64,000 nt of DNA from Rhizobium sp. SEMIA4064. GTDB taxonomy: Bacteria; Pseudomonadota; Alphaproteobacteria; Rhizobiales; Rhizobiaceae. Made by a program: the position numbers and the translations under genes. Where the stretch lies: the NCBI RefSeq assembly GCF_003025035.1, contig NZ_PYJN01000005.1:186001-250000 (forward strand), written 5' to 3'. Shown piece by piece: positions 1 through 9,637 of this stretch (its first letter is position 1; every line of letters starts with the position of its first letter). The notes below the pieces were generated by a model. The model was not told where the DNA came from, searched no databases, and saw nothing but the letters and a program-made list of their open reading frames with translations.

Positions 1-363
1 CAGCACCTGAAGCCCGCCATTCTCGGCTCGATCATGGAGCATTTCATGTCCGGCAAGCCGGTCATGGGTGCATCCTCGGTTCTCTCCGAAGCGCAGGACG
101 CCGGCGGCGAATTCTACGATGAAGGCGACGAAGCGATCGTGCTCACCATCAAGGAATTGCTGGAGACCCGCGTTCGTCCGGCCGTCGCCCAGGATGGCGG
201 CGACATCACCTTCCGTGGCTTCCGCGACGGCAAGGTCTACCTCAACATGAAGGGATCCTGCTCCGGCTGCCCGTCGTCTACGGCGACATTGAAGCATGGC
301 GTGCAGAACCTGCTGCGTCATTTCGTGCCGGAAGTGCAGGAAGTCGAAGCCGTCCAGGCATGA
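1..363 (+). CDS. NifU-like Fe-S cluster scaffold/carrier protein, 3' part
   Basis: The reading frame is open from base 1, so the true start lies upstream of the window; 120 residues are visible. The C-terminal domain has the NifU-type signature with a CxxC pair (GSCSGCPSS), the site that holds a labile Fe-S cluster for delivery to apoproteins in the cytoplasm. Upstream visible sequence (LKPAILGSIMEHFMSG) fits the end of the N-terminal NfuA/NFU1-type domain, so the whole protein is probably about 185-190 residues. Its stop codon TGA is also the first triplet of a dispersed repeat. Family call is firm; the specific client proteins are unknown. Confidence 0.9.
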   Translation, partial: QHLKPAILGSIMEHFMSGKPVMGASSVLSEAQDAGGEFYDEGDEAIVLTIKELLETRVRPAVAQDGGDITFRGFRDGKVYLNMKGSCSGCPSSTATLKHGVQNLLRHFVPEVQEVEAVQA

Positions 364-403
364 TCCCAGAAAGTGCGCGGCGGCTTTTGGACAACGGCAT
401 GCA
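361..403. repeat. Dispersed palindromic repeat, copy 1
   Basis: This element follows the pattern tgatccca-AAAGTGCG-n-GCGG-ttttgg-aca. It closely resembles the copy at 20418-20456 and shares its core with 17567-17610. It begins inside the stop codon of the Fe-S protein gene and fills the gap before tsaB. It is an intergenic repeat of the short kind common in Rhizobiaceae; no function is evident. Confidence 0.65.
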
Positions 404-481
404 AAGACACGGATTGAAGTGCGGTGACGGTTCGAAGATAGGTCACCGTGCTTTGCGTACTGCTCTTTCGGAAAAATTGTG

Positions 482-1138
482 ATGATCGTACTGGCGCTTG
501 ACACGGCAGGTGTGGATTGCGCTGCCGCTGTGTATGATAGCGGTAGTGATTCTGTGATGGGGGAGGTCACGGAAACGATCGGGCGAGGGCATGCCGAACA
601 TTTGATGGATGTTGTCGACCGGGCGCTGGCTAAAGCCGATATAGCGCTCGCGGCCGTGGAGCGTGTGGTCGTGACCGTCGGTCCCGGCTCATTCACCGGG
701 ATCCGTATCGGCGTTGCAGCGGCCCGCGGTTTCGCGCTTTCCCTAAACATTCCCGCTGTCGGCGTCACGACCCTCGAGGTCATGGCCGCTGCCGCACGGG
801 AAACGAATCCGGGTAAATCGGTTCTGGCTGCCATCGACGCCAAGCGGGAGGAGATCTATCTCCAGTCCTTCGATGCCGATGGCCATCCGCTGGATGAGGC
901 GCGCGCCGTGACAACTGATGAAGCGCGTACGATCGCTGATGCTTTCGATGGCGTCGTCACCGGCTCGGCGGTTGCCCGGCTAAGCGACGCTCCGCCGGCG
1001 GCACGGCCTGATGCCTTTCCGATTGCCACCGTCGCCCGGCTGGGCGCTGTCAAACCTGTCAGCGAAAAGCCGAAGCCGCTTTATCTTCGCGGACCCGACG
1101 CCAGACCGCAGGCAGGGTACGCAGTCGCCAGGGTATGA
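482..1138 (+). CDS. tsaB: tRNA t6A37 biosynthesis protein TsaB
   Basis: 218 residues. TsaB partners TsaD and TsaE in transfer of threonylcarbamoyl to A37 of ANN-decoding tRNAs. The N-terminus MIVLALDTA and the GPGSFTGIRIG stretch (residues 67-77) are typical of the ASKHA-fold TsaB family, and the length matches. A GTG codon sits directly before the ATG (479); I take the ATG at 482. The ribosome site is weak. The TGA stop overlaps the ATG of rimI (ATGA), so the two genes are translationally coupled. Confidence 0.93.
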   Translation: MIVLALDTAGVDCAAAVYDSGSDSVMGEVTETIGRGHAEHLMDVVDRALAKADIALAAVERVVVTVGPGSFTGIRIGVAAARGFALSLNIPAVGVTTLEVMAAAARETNPGKSVLAAIDAKREEIYLQSFDADGHPLDEARAVTTDEARTIADAFDGVVTGSAVARLSDAPPAARPDAFPIATVARLGAVKPVSEKPKPLYLRGPDARPQAGYAVARV

Positions 1139-1635
1139 CCATGCTGGAATCCTATCTCACCCTGAAAGCCGAATACGAGATCGTTCCGATGCAGTTGCAG
1201 GATTGCGCCGAGGTGGCGGCACTGCATGGCGAACGTTTTTCGCGGGTTTGGGACGATAGCGAATTTCAAAGCCTCCTGTCGCAGGACACGACCTTTGGCT
1301 TTGTTGCCCGTCAGACCAACGCCATCCTGAAAAAGCCGCTTCCCGGCTTCGTCCTGGCGCGCCATGCGGCGGGCGAGGCGGAAATCCTGACGGTTGCCGT
1401 CAATGCCAAGCTGGGCCGCACCGGCCTCGGCTGGCGGCTGATGCAGGCGGCATTGCGCGAGGCGCGTAACCGCGGCGGCGAAACCATGTTCCTGGAAGTC
1501 GATGGCGTCAATCAGCCGGCTCTCGGTCTCTATCGCAAGCTCGGTTTCGAAACGGTCGGCGAACGCAAGGCCTATTATGTCGACGAAAGCGGCGCGAAAT
1601 CGACGGCGCTTGTCATGCGCCGTGTTCTTCGCTAG
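1135..1635 (+). CDS. rimI: Ribosomal protein S18 alanine N-acetyltransferase RimI
   Basis: 166 residues with a GNAT fold. The acetyl-CoA loop lies in the LGRTGLGWRLMQAAL segment (near residue 90), followed by the typical LEVDGVNQPALGLYRKLGF motif, which identifies the RimI branch. RimI acetylates the N-terminal alanine of S18. It overlaps tsaB by four bases, an arrangement common across bacteria. The residues before the GNAT core (about 25) are somewhat long. Other GNAT substrates cannot be excluded. Confidence 0.9.
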   Translation: MTMLESYLTLKAEYEIVPMQLQDCAEVAALHGERFSRVWDDSEFQSLLSQDTTFGFVARQTNAILKKPLPGFVLARHAAGEAEILTVAVNAKLGRTGLGWRLMQAALREARNRGGETMFLEVDGVNQPALGLYRKLGFETVGERKAYYVDESGAKSTALVMRRVLR

Positions 1636-1673
1636 TCCGTTGTCATAGACGAATAGACCGAAGACCGTATTCA

Positions 1674-2102
1674 ATGAACGATCCCGTAAAATCCCTTGAG
1701 GAGCTTTGCGCCGAGCGCGGCATGCGCATGACGGAGCAACGGCGGGTCATTGCGCGCATCATCGAGAGTTCGGAGGATCATCCCGATGTCGAAGAGCTGC
1801 ACCGCCGCTCCGTCAAGGTGGATGCCAAGATCTCGATTTCGACGGTCTACCGCACCGTAAAGCTGTTCGAGGATGCCGGCATCATCGAGCGTCATGACTT
1901 CCGTGACGGGCGTTCGCGTTACGAGACCGTGCCGGAAGAGCATCACGATCACCTGATCGACCTGAAGAGCGGTGAAGTGATCGAATTCCACTCGCCGGAG
2001 ATCGAGGCGCTGCAGGAGCGTATCGCTCGCGAACACGGTTTCAAGCTCGTCGACCATCGGCTGGAGCTTTACGGTATTCCGCTGAATAAGGACGAACGCT
2101 GA
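1674..2102 (+). CDS. mur: Fur-family regulator, Mur type (manganese-responsive)
   Basis: 142 residues. The N-terminal winged helix carries MRMTEQRRVI and SISTVYRTVKLFEDAGI, and the C-terminal metal-binding dimer domain carries EEHHDHLID. In rhizobia the Fur orthologue at this locus mainly senses Mn(II) and represses the sitABCD uptake genes, while iron is sensed by RirA and Irr; that role is family knowledge, not read from the sequence. It has no C-terminal CxxC zinc site. It is a separate short gene between rimI (38 bp upstream) and plsC. Confidence 0.88.
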   Translation: MNDPVKSLEELCAERGMRMTEQRRVIARIIESSEDHPDVEELHRRSVKVDAKISISTVYRTVKLFEDAGIIERHDFRDGRSRYETVPEEHHDHLIDLKSGEVIEFHSPEIEALQERIAREHGFKLVDHRLELYGIPLNKDER

Positions 2103-2132
2103 AGTGGCGGCGATCGTACGGGAGCGGATGAT

Positions 2133-2930
2133 TTGATAACTTGGCTGCGCATCGGCTGTGCCGTCTTCGTCATATGCGTTGTCAGCCTTGTTCTGCTACC
2201 GCTGCAGATCCTCTGCCTGCGCTTCGACTGGAAGCTCAGGCGCTATCTGCCGCGCTCCTGGCATCGCATTATTTGCTACTGGCTCGGTATCCGCATCCAT
2301 GTCGTCGGGGAGCTTGAGCGTCGCCGGCCGCTGATGCTGGCCTCGAACCACGCTTCCTGGCTCGATATTCTGGTGCTTTCCGCCGTTGCCGATGTCGCCT
2401 TTATCGCAAAATCGGAAGTGCGGGACTGGCCGGTCTTCGGCCTCTTCGCCCAATGGCAGAAGAGCGTGTTCATCGAGCGTGAGCAGAAGCGCAAGACCGG
2501 CGATCAGGTGAGCGAGATCGCCGAGCGGATGGCTAATGGCGAGATCATGGTGTTGTTTCCGGAAGGCACGACATCGGATGGCAATCGCCTACTCGACGTC
2601 AAATCCTCGTTGTTCGGCGCGGCTGCTGCGGCTTTGCCAAAGACGCCGGATGCCGTCGTTCACGTCCAGCCGGTCGCGGTTGCCTACACCCGTGTCCACG
2701 GCGTCGCCATGGGCCGCTATTATCGTCCCCTTGCGGCTTGGCCGGGTGACATCGAGCTGATGCCGCACCTGAAGGGCATCTTTGCCTGCGGGGCCATCGA
2801 TGTCGACGTCTGCTTTGGCGAGGCGGTGGATTATCGCGCCGACACCAACCGCAAGGAGGTGAGCGCCACGGTGGCGCGGCGCATCCGCTCGATGCTGGCG
2901 GGCCGGCTGCTTGGCCGCGAGATCGCCTGA
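2133..2930 (+). CDS. plsC: 1-acyl-sn-glycerol-3-phosphate acyltransferase
   Basis: 265 residues. It acylates lysophosphatidic acid to phosphatidic acid at the inner membrane. A hydrophobic N-terminal helix (about residues 5-28) is followed by the HX4D catalytic motif in NHASWLD (H73, D78) and the substrate-binding FPEGTTS block. The start is TTG at 2133, preceded by GGGAGCGG; an ATG five bases earlier runs straight into a stop. Related to ornithine-lipid acyltransferase OlsA, so a lyso-ornithine-lipid substrate is a possible alternative. Confidence 0.85.
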   Translation: MITWLRIGCAVFVICVVSLVLLPLQILCLRFDWKLRRYLPRSWHRIICYWLGIRIHVVGELERRRPLMLASNHASWLDILVLSAVADVAFIAKSEVRDWPVFGLFAQWQKSVFIEREQKRKTGDQVSEIAERMANGEIMVLFPEGTTSDGNRLLDVKSSLFGAAAAALPKTPDAVVHVQPVAVAYTRVHGVAMGRYYRPLAAWPGDIELMPHLKGIFACGAIDVDVCFGEAVDYRADTNRKEVSATVARRIRSMLAGRLLGREIA

Positions 2931-2990
2931 TATTCCGGCGATTTTAACTTTTTCATTTTCTCCAGAAGCAAAAGCCACTACATAGCGGCC

Positions 2991-4403
2991 ATGACCAAGG
3001 ACAGTGCACTTCTCGATGCCCCGCAGCCCAATGCTTTGGAGCTTGGCCTGCGCGATGGCTCCAACAGCCGTAAGGTCTTCATCAAGACCTACGGCTGCCA
3101 GATGAATGTCTACGACTCGACGCGGATGAGCGATGCGCTCGCCCGTGATGGCTACGAGCCGACCGAAGACATGGAAGAAGCCGATCTCGTCCTACTGAAC
3201 ACCTGTCATATCCGCGAGAAGGCTGCCGAGAAGGTCTATTCCGCGCTCGGACGTCTGCGTGAGATGAAGAAGCGCAAAGCAGCCGACGGCCGCGACATGA
3301 TGATCGGCGTCACCGGTTGCGTTGCCCAGGCCGAGGGTGAGGAAATTCTCCGCCGCGCGCCAGCCGTCGACGTCGTCATCGGCCCGCAGACCTATCATCG
3401 CCTGCCGGAGGCGCTACGGCGCGCCAAGGAAGGCCAGCGCGTCGTCGATACGGAATATGCGATCGAGGACAAGTTCGAGCATCTGCCGATTGCCGAGAAG
3501 ACGAAGATCCGTGCCCGCGGTGTCACGGCCTTCCTGACCGTGCAGGAAGGCTGCGATAAGTTCTGCACTTTCTGCGTCGTGCCTTATACGCGCGGCTCCG
3601 AAGTCTCCCGTCCGGTCGCCCAGATCGTCGAAGAGGCTGAAAAACTTGTGGATGGCGGTGTGCGTGAAATCACGCTGCTCGGCCAAAACGTCAATGCCTG
3701 GCACGGAACCGGACCTTCGGGCGAAGCCTGGAGCCTCGGCGACCTGCTTTACCGGCTGGCGGAAATTCCGGGCCTTGCCCGGCTGCGCTATACCACCAGC
3801 CACCCGCGCGACATGGACGACCGGCTGATAGCGGCCCATCGCGATCTGCGTACGCTGATGCCCTATCTGCATCTGCCGGTTCAGTCCGGTTCCGACCGCA
3901 TCCTCAAAGCGATGAATCGGCGGCATACGGCGGCGGAATATCTCGCTTTGATCGAAAAAATCCGTGCAGCGCGGTCGGATATCGCCCTTTCGGGTGATTT
4001 CATTGTCGGTTTCCCGGGGGAGACAGAGCAGGATTTTGCGGATACACTTCGTCTTGTGGAGGAGGTGAACTATGCGCAAGCCTTCTCGTTTAAATATTCG
4101 ACGCGCCCTGGAACGCCGGGTGCGGAATTGAAGGGCCAAGTGCCGGAAGAGATCAAGGCGGAACGGCTGGAACGATTGCAGGCGCTGCTTTTGAAGCAGC
4201 AGCATGATTTTGCTGATGCCTGCGTCGGCAAGGTGGTCGATATTCTGCTGGAAAAGCCGGGCCGCATGCCGGGTCAGTTGATCGGCCGATCTCCTTGGCT
4301 GCAATCTGTGAATGTTGATGCAAAAGCATCGCAAATCGGTGACATTATCAATGTACGAATCACCGGAACCAGCACGAACAGCCTTTTTGCTGAGTTGCTT
4401 TAG
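2991..4403 (+). CDS. miaB: tRNA-2-methylthio-N6-dimethylallyladenosine synthase MiaB
   Basis: 470 residues. A radical-SAM methylthiotransferase that adds the 2-methylthio group to i6A37 of tRNA. Domains in order: N-terminal MTTase domain with three cluster cysteines (TYGCQMN, NTCHIR, TGCVAQ), radical SAM core with CDKFCTFC, and C-terminal TRAM domain. These are two separate 4Fe-4S sites, consistent with reliance on Fe-S carriers such as the gene at base 1. It is followed closely by phoH. Confidence 0.96.
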   Translation: MTKDSALLDAPQPNALELGLRDGSNSRKVFIKTYGCQMNVYDSTRMSDALARDGYEPTEDMEEADLVLLNTCHIREKAAEKVYSALGRLREMKKRKAADGRDMMIGVTGCVAQAEGEEILRRAPAVDVVIGPQTYHRLPEALRRAKEGQRVVDTEYAIEDKFEHLPIAEKTKIRARGVTAFLTVQEGCDKFCTFCVVPYTRGSEVSRPVAQIVEEAEKLVDGGVREITLLGQNVNAWHGTGPSGEAWSLGDLLYRLAEIPGLARLRYTTSHPRDMDDRLIAAHRDLRTLMPYLHLPVQSGSDRILKAMNRRHTAAEYLALIEKIRAARSDIALSGDFIVGFPGETEQDFADTLRLVEEVNYAQAFSFKYSTRPGTPGAELKGQVPEEIKAERLERLQALLLKQQHDFADACVGKVVDILLEKPGRMPGQLIGRSPWLQSVNVDAKASQIGDIINVRITGTSTNSLFAELL

Positions 4404-4432
4404 GTTCCGGACAGGCAAAGGAGCCGGACCGC

Positions 4433-5491
4433 TTGAACGGACAGGAATTGGTTTCTTCTTCATCGCGCCAGCCACGCACCGCGAGCGACGCCAATCACTT
4501 CATCCTGACGTTCGAGAACAATCGGTTCGCCAGCGAGCTTTTCGGACAGTTCGATCAGAATTTGAAGCTGCTGGAGGAGCGCCTTGGTATCGACGCGCGC
4601 GCCCGCGGCAACTCCGTCATCATCACGGGCGATGTGCTGGCCACCAACCAGGCACGCCGCACACTCGATTATCTTTATGACAAGCTGCAGAAAGGTGGGA
4701 ATGTGGAGCGCTCCGACGTGGAAGGAGCAATCCGCATGGCGGTTGCCGCCGACGACCAACTGACGCTGCCGACGATGGAGAAAAAAGCCAAGCTGACGAT
4801 GGCGCAGATTTCGACGCGCAAGAAGACGATCATCGCGCGTACGCCCACTCAGGACGCCTATATCAGGGCGATGGACCGTTCCGAAATGGTTTTCGGCGTC
4901 GGCCCGGCCGGTACGGGCAAGACCTATCTCGCCGTCGCCCATGCCGCTCAGCTTCTGGAGCGCGGCGCAGTCGAAAAGATCATCCTGTCGCGCCCGGCCG
5001 TCGAAGCCGGCGAGCGTCTGGGCTTCCTGCCCGGCGATATGAAGGAGAAGGTCGACCCCTATCTCCGCCCGCTCTATGACGCGCTCTACGATATGATGCC
5101 GGGCGACAAGGTTGAACGCGCCATCACCGCCGGCGTCATCGAAATCGCGCCGCTCGCCTTTATGCGCGGTCGCACGCTTGCCAACGCCGCCGTCATCCTC
5201 GACGAAGCGCAGAACACCACCTCGATGCAGATGAAGATGTTCCTGACGCGTCTCGGCGAGAATTCGCGCATGATCATCACGGGCGACCCCAGCCAGATCG
5301 ACCTGCCGCGCGGTGTCAAGTCAGGCCTGGTGGAAGCCTTGCAGCTCCTCCACGGCGTGGAAGGGATATCCATCATCCGCTTCAAGGATACGGACGTCGT
5401 CCGCCATCCGCTGGTGGCGCGCATCGTCAGGGCTTACGACTCGACCTACGCCTCGCCCGTCGAGGGCGGTGAGGTCGATCCGCAGATCTGA
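4433..5491 (+). CDS. phoH: PhoH-like ATPase
   Basis: 352 residues with a Walker A motif GPAGTGKT (157-164) and a DEAQN Walker B. The N-terminal part is the KH-like region of the PhoH/YbeZ branch. PhoH/YbeZ proteins are linked to RNA metabolism and pair with the endoribonuclease YbeY, whose gene follows with a one-base TGATG overlap. The start is a TTG at 4433 with a GGAGCCGG ribosome site. The phosphate-starvation name is historical. Confidence 0.92.
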   Translation: MNGQELVSSSSRQPRTASDANHFILTFENNRFASELFGQFDQNLKLLEERLGIDARARGNSVIITGDVLATNQARRTLDYLYDKLQKGGNVERSDVEGAIRMAVAADDQLTLPTMEKKAKLTMAQISTRKKTIIARTPTQDAYIRAMDRSEMVFGVGPAGTGKTYLAVAHAAQLLERGAVEKIILSRPAVEAGERLGFLPGDMKEKVDPYLRPLYDALYDMMPGDKVERAITAGVIEIAPLAFMRGRTLANAAVILDEAQNTTSMQMKMFLTRLGENSRMIITGDPSQIDLPRGVKSGLVEALQLLHGVEGISIIRFKDTDVVRHPLVARIVRAYDSTYASPVEGGEVDPQI

Positions 5492-5997
5492 TGGCCGATC
5501 TCGATATACAGATTAGCGTCGAGGAGGGCGATTGGCCTTCCGAGGATGAGTTGCAGGCTCTGGCCGAGCGCGTGTTGGGCGCGGCTGCGGCCTATCTCGA
5601 GAAAAACGAGAAGCAGCCCTTCCCGAAAATGGCGACGGAATTGTCGCTGGTTTTCACCGACGATGCCTCGATCCGCGAGATCAATGCGGAATGGCGTGAG
5701 CAGGACAAGGCGACCAACGTCCTGTCCTTCCCCGCTTTTCCGCTGGCGCCCGGCGGTAAACCCGGCCCGATGCTCGGCGATATCATCGTCGCCAAAGAGA
5801 CGGTGGAGCGGGAAGCTGTCGAGCTGGAAAAGAGTTTTAACGACCATCTGACCCATTTGATGGTGCATGGTTTCTTGCATCTCTTCGGCTACGACCATAT
5901 GAATAATAGCGAAGCCGAAAGAATGGAGGGGCTGGAGACTCGCATTTTGGCGGGTCTTGGCCTATCTGATCCCTATGCGGGGCAGGACCCCATTTGA
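5491..5997 (+). CDS. ybeY: Endoribonuclease YbeY (rRNA maturation)
   Basis: 168 residues. Single-strand endoribonuclease for 16S rRNA 3' maturation and ribosome quality control. The zinc motif [11 protein letters not shown] is intact (three histidines). It overlaps phoH by one base and precedes the CBS-domain protein, reproducing the phoH-ybeY-corC-lnt order found in many proteobacteria. In Sinorhizobium the orthologue also affects sRNA regulation (family knowledge). Confidence 0.94.
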   Translation: MADLDIQISVEEGDWPSEDELQALAERVLGAAAAYLEKNEKQPFPKMATELSLVFTDDASIREINAEWREQDKATNVLSFPAFPLAPGGKPGPMLGDIIVAKETVEREAVELEKSFNDHLTHLMVHGFLHLFGYDHMNNSEAERMEGLETRILAGLGLSDPYAGQDPI

Positions 5998-6022
5998 CTT
6001 GAACCCTGTCTGATCAGGAACA

Positions 6023-7198
6023 ATGAGCGACTTTACGACAAGACCGGCCTCCGAGGCCAAAGACGGAGCTGAAACCGCCTCCTCCGATGAGGTAGGCAGT
6101 AGTAGCGGCAAACGATCACACTCATCCTTCTGGGCCCGCGCTGCGCGCATTCTGCGCCCAGCTCAAGGATCGGCGCGTCTGCGCGAGGATCTCGCCGATG
6201 CCCTGATGACCAATGCCACCGATGACGACGCTTTCTCGCCGGACGAGCGGGCGATGCTGCACAACATCCTCCGTTTCCGCGAGGTGCGGGTCGAGGACGT
6301 CATGGTGCCGCGCGCCGATATCGAGGCGGTCGACCAGAACATCACCATCGGCGAGCTGATGATCCTGTTCGAGGAGAGCGGCCGCTCGCGCATGCCGGTC
6401 TATGCCGAAACGCTCGATGATCCGCGCGGCATGGTGCATATCCGCGATCTCCTGTCCTATGTCGCCAAGCAGGCGCGCAACAAGCGCCGCGGCGGCAACG
6501 GCAAAGCGGCAGCCGCTGCGGCGTCTGCATCGGCTACAGGCCCGGCCGAGAAGCCAACGCGCTCCGCCAAGCCGAATTTCGACCTTTCGCGCGTCGATCT
6601 TCAGAAGACGCTGGCTGAAGCCGGCATCATCCGCAAGATCCTGTTCGTGCCGCCCTCCATGCTGGCGTCTGATCTTCTCCGCCGCATGCAGGTCAACCGC
6701 ACGCAGATGGCGCTCGTCATCGACGAATATGGCGGCACCGACGGCCTCGCCTCGCATGAAGACATCGTCGAAATGGTCGTGGGCGACATCGACGACGAAC
6801 ACGACGACGAGGAAGTCATGTTCAAGCGCATCTCCGAGGACGTCTTCGTCGCCGATGCCCGCGTCGAACTGGAGGAGATCGCCGAAGCGATCGGCCCGGA
6901 TTTCGACATCAGCGAGCAGGTGGACGAGGTGGATACGCTCGGAGGCCTGATCTTCTCCGCACTCGGCCGTATTCCGGTTCGCGGCGAGGTGGTCCAGGCG
7001 CTACCGGGCTTCGAATTCCACATTCTCGATGCCGATCCGCGTCGCATCAAGCGGCTGCGCATCACCCGCAAGCGTCATGCCCTGCGCCGCCGTCCGGCTA
7101 AGGCGGAGGGCGAAGGCGGCGTGCTTGAGCGCGATCTGCCGTCGCCGGATACGCTTCCGGACGAATCTCAGGCCGAGCAAAAGACTGCCAGCCAATAA
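6023..7198 (+). CDS. CorC/HlyC (TlyC)-family CBS-domain protein
   Basis: 391 residues. Two CBS domains (about 85-145 and 200-260) are followed by a CorC_HlyC transporter-associated domain (about 280-350). There is no N-terminal DUF21 membrane domain, as in E. coli CorC (YbeX), which is implicated in Mg/Co efflux and ribosome homeostasis. A feature of this copy is an Ala-rich, basic linker of about 45 residues between the CBS repeats (KAAAAAASASA). The C-terminus is an acidic, low-complexity tail. Function beyond the family is uncertain. Confidence 0.85.
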   Translation: MSDFTTRPASEAKDGAETASSDEVGSSSGKRSHSSFWARAARILRPAQGSARLREDLADALMTNATDDDAFSPDERAMLHNILRFREVRVEDVMVPRADIEAVDQNITIGELMILFEESGRSRMPVYAETLDDPRGMVHIRDLLSYVAKQARNKRRGGNGKAAAAAASASATGPAEKPTRSAKPNFDLSRVDLQKTLAEAGIIRKILFVPPSMLASDLLRRMQVNRTQMALVIDEYGGTDGLASHEDIVEMVVGDIDDEHDDEEVMFKRISEDVFVADARVELEEIAEAIGPDFDISEQVDEVDTLGGLIFSALGRIPVRGEVVQALPGFEFHILDADPRRIKRLRITRKRHALRRRPAKAEGEGGVLERDLPSPDTLPDESQAEQKTASQ

Positions 7199-7277
7199 AT
7201 GGTGCTTCAGCAGGACAAATCGCTGCTTTTTTGAAAGACTGCCGCCAATTGATTCGCAGTTTGGACGGAGCGCGCGC

Positions 7278-8876
7278 ATGGAACGACTTTCGGGCAGGGT
7301 AATCCTCGTCTGGGGTTTCAAGCGCGCACTTCTTGCCATCCTTGCCGGGGCCATCGGCGTTCTCGCTTTGCCGCCCTTCGGCTTCTTCGCGGCGATGTTC
7401 GTTTCTTTCACGCTGCTTGTCTGGCTGCTGGATGGCGCTGCCGCCGGCCCCGATAGCGGCTTCCTCGGTCGTCTCTGGCCGGCCTTTGCCATCGGCTGGC
7501 TGTTCGGCTTCGGCTATTTCGTCGCCGGTCTCTGGTGGCTCGGCCACGCGCTGCTGATCGACGCCGATGAATTCGCCTGGGCACTACCGCTGGCAATCCT
7601 CGGCCTGCCGGCGTTTCTGGCGATTTTCTACGGCGTGGCGGCGGCTCTGGCCCGGCTGCTCTGGTCCGACGGCATGGGGCGCATTGCCGCGCTTGCCTTC
7701 GCTTTCGGGCTGCTCGAATGGCTGCGCAGCTTCCTTTTCACCGGCTTTCCCTGGAATGCCATCGGCTATGGCGCCATGCCCACACCGCTGATGATGCAGT
7801 CGGCGCATGTGCTCGGCGTGCTCGGCGTCACCACGCTTGCTGTTTTTGTCTTTGCCGCTCCGGCACTGCTCGGAACGCGCCAGGGGCGGGTGCCGGGGAT
7901 CGGGCTTGCCGTGCTCATCGCCGCCGCGCATTTCGGTTACGGCTATTATGCGCTCAGTCTGCCGGCACCGCCGGCCGGCGGCAAGGCGGCCCCGGTGGTG
8001 CGCATCGTCCAGCCTGCGATCGATCAGGAAGCCAAGATGAACACGGATGCCGATCGCGCCGCCATCTTCGACAAGCATCTCTCGCTCTCGGTCCAGCCGC
8101 CCGTTAATGGCGGCAAGCGGCCCGACATCATCGTCTGGCCGGAGACCTCTGTGCCCTTCATCCTGACGGATAATCAGGACGCGCTGACCCGCATTGCCGA
8201 TCAGCTCGATGACGACCAGATCCTGATCACCGGCGCCGTTCGCGTCGAGGACATGGGTCCCGGTCTCGAGCCGCGCTACTACAACTCCATCTACGTGATC
8301 GACGGTCGCGGTCAGATCATCGGCGCTTCCGACAAGACCCATCTCGTGCCTTTCGGCGAGTATGTGCCCTTCGAAAACATTCTCGGCTATCTCGGCATTC
8401 AGAACGTCATCGAGCTGCCGGGCGGCTTTTCGGCCGCCGCCAGCCGGCATTTGCTGACGCTGCCAAGCGGCGTCAAACTCTACCCGCTGATCTGCTACGA
8501 GATCATTTTTCCAAACGAAATGACGCCGGAAATCCGGCAGGCCGACGCGATTCTGAACGTTACGAACGATGCCTGGTTCGGCGATACGCCAGGCCCCTAT
8601 CAGCATTTCCTGCAGGCGCGGGTGAGGGCCGTCGAACAGGGTTTGCCGCTGATTCGCAGCGCCAATACAGGGGTTTCGGCCTATGTCGACGCTCACGGAC
8701 GTTTGATTTCCGGAATCGACTTTAATGAGCAAGGATTTGTCGATGCCACTTTGAGTAGCGCAACCGTCTCAGCAATCGATGATAGAATGCGAAATATGTA
8801 CTTCTGGTTGGCGATCGGGGGAGTCGGTATGATCGCTGTGATTTCACGCATGGGTTTTATTCCAAGGGCGAATTGA
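7278..8876 (+). CDS. lnt: Apolipoprotein N-acyltransferase Lnt
   Basis: 532 residues from the ATG at 7278; the frame is open further upstream but that overlaps the preceding gene. Lnt adds the third acyl chain to lipoproteins in the inner membrane. The N-terminal half holds six or more hydrophobic segments. The nitrilase domain has the catalytic triad Glu289 (WPETSVPF), Lys353 (DKTHLVPFGEYVPF) and Cys406 (PLICYEIIF). A short hairpin with a T run (about 7209-7235) lies just before it and could end part of the upstream transcription. Confidence 0.94.
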   Translation: MERLSGRVILVWGFKRALLAILAGAIGVLALPPFGFFAAMFVSFTLLVWLLDGAAAGPDSGFLGRLWPAFAIGWLFGFGYFVAGLWWLGHALLIDADEFAWALPLAILGLPAFLAIFYGVAAALARLLWSDGMGRIAALAFAFGLLEWLRSFLFTGFPWNAIGYGAMPTPLMMQSAHVLGVLGVTTLAVFVFAAPALLGTRQGRVPGIGLAVLIAAAHFGYGYYALSLPAPPAGGKAAPVVRIVQPAIDQEAKMNTDADRAAIFDKHLSLSVQPPVNGGKRPDIIVWPETSVPFILTDNQDALTRIADQLDDDQILITGAVRVEDMGPGLEPRYYNSIYVIDGRGQIIGASDKTHLVPFGEYVPFENILGYLGIQNVIELPGGFSAAASRHLLTLPSGVKLYPLICYEIIFPNEMTPEIRQADAILNVTNDAWFGDTPGPYQHFLQARVRAVEQGLPLIRSANTGVSAYVDAHGRLISGIDFNEQGFVDATLSSATVSAIDDRMRNMYFWLAIGGVGMIAVISRMGFIPRAN

Positions 8877-9025
8877 CCAAAAAACCCTAAAATTGCATAG
8901 TGGTTGTTGTCTGCCTTTTGAACGTAAACTAGAAGCCGGGTGGGGCGTCGGCTGCAACGTAGCGTTATAGGGGTGGTTAAGGGCACCGGTTGGCAGGACC
9001 TGGATTCAACCTATGTTAGGGCAAT

Positions 9026-9448
9026 ATGATGATTGAGAACAAAAAAAAGCCGAACCCCATCGACATTCATGTCGGGAGCCGCATCCGCCTTCGCCGCACT
9101 ATGCTGGGCATGAGCCAGGAAAAGCTGGGCGAGAGTCTCGGTATCACCTTTCAGCAGATTCAGAAGTACGAGAAGGGCACCAACCGCGTTGGCGCCAGCC
9201 GTCTCCAGAATATTTCCAGCATTCTTAACGTTCCGGTTTCCTTTTTCTTCGAGGACGCGCCGGGTGAGCACGCGGCAAGCGCCGGCGGCATGGCCGAGGC
9301 CTCCAGCTCCAATTACGTGGTCGATTTCCTCTCTTCCTCCGAAGGGCTGCAGCTCAACCGCGCCTTCGTGAAGATCTCCGACGGCAAGGTCCGTCGCAAG
9401 GTGGTCGAACTCGTCAAGGCGCTCGCCGCCGAGGCAGACGCCGAATAA
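9026..9448 (+). CDS. praR: XRE-family regulator, PraR-like
   Basis: 140 residues. A Cro/CI-type helix-turn-helix occupies about residues 15-75 (GMSQEKLGESLGITFQQIQKY is split around its recognition helix). The acidic, Ser/Ala-rich C-terminal part likely mediates dimerisation. PraR in Rhizobium leguminosarum and Azorhizobium is a repressor of quorum-sensing, biofilm and reb genes, and I recall it next to metK; the symbol rests on that resemblance. Two ATG codons are adjacent (9026, 9029). A terminator follows at 9484-9508. Confidence 0.78.
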   Translation: MMIENKKKPNPIDIHVGSRIRLRRTMLGMSQEKLGESLGITFQQIQKYEKGTNRVGASRLQNISSILNVPVSFFFEDAPGEHAASAGGMAEASSSNYVVDFLSSSEGLQLNRAFVKISDGKVRRKVVELVKALAAEADAE

Positions 9449-9483
9449 GCTTTCGAAGCACCACTGTAGAGCGGCAAAGTCGT

Positions 9484-9508
9484 AAGGCGGTCATTTTGGC
9501 CGCCTTTT
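9484..9508 (+). terminator. Intrinsic terminator after praR
   Basis: The arms AAGGCGG and CCGCCTT flank a 9-base T-rich loop and are followed by T residues. It separates praR from metK transcription. Confidence 0.8.
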
Positions 9509-9542
9509 CCATGTTTATGGCAAAATTTTATCACTTTCGCCG

Positions 9543-9566
9543 GGATATAAAGATATATTTATGTCC
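9543..9566. promoter_or_regulatory. Imperfect 24-bp palindrome upstream of metK (candidate SAM/SAH-regulator operator)
   Basis: Ten of the twelve mirrored base pairs of this AT-rich site are complementary (GGATATAAA ... TTTATGTCC). It lies 71 bases before the metK ATG. From memory, ArsR-type S-adenosylhomocysteine-responsive regulators of methionine genes in alphaproteobacteria use AT-rich ATAAAGATAT-type palindromes, so this is a candidate operator. The palindrome is seen; the regulator is inferred. Confidence 0.45.
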
Positions 9567-9637
9567 TTCTGTGGCTTGTTTTTCGTGCCCGACACGAATA
9601 TCAAAAGCGGAGATTTGTTCTTTGAGGGGAATCCCAT

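Noticed and set aside
3414..4475. 353-codon open frame antisense to miaB
   Set aside because: Lies wholly over a strong conserved gene, has no ribosome site and shadow-type Arg/His-rich composition.
9449..9637. SAM-II or other SAM riboswitch before metK
   Set aside because: No pseudoknot-type pairing recognised; only a terminator and an AT-rich palindrome are visible.
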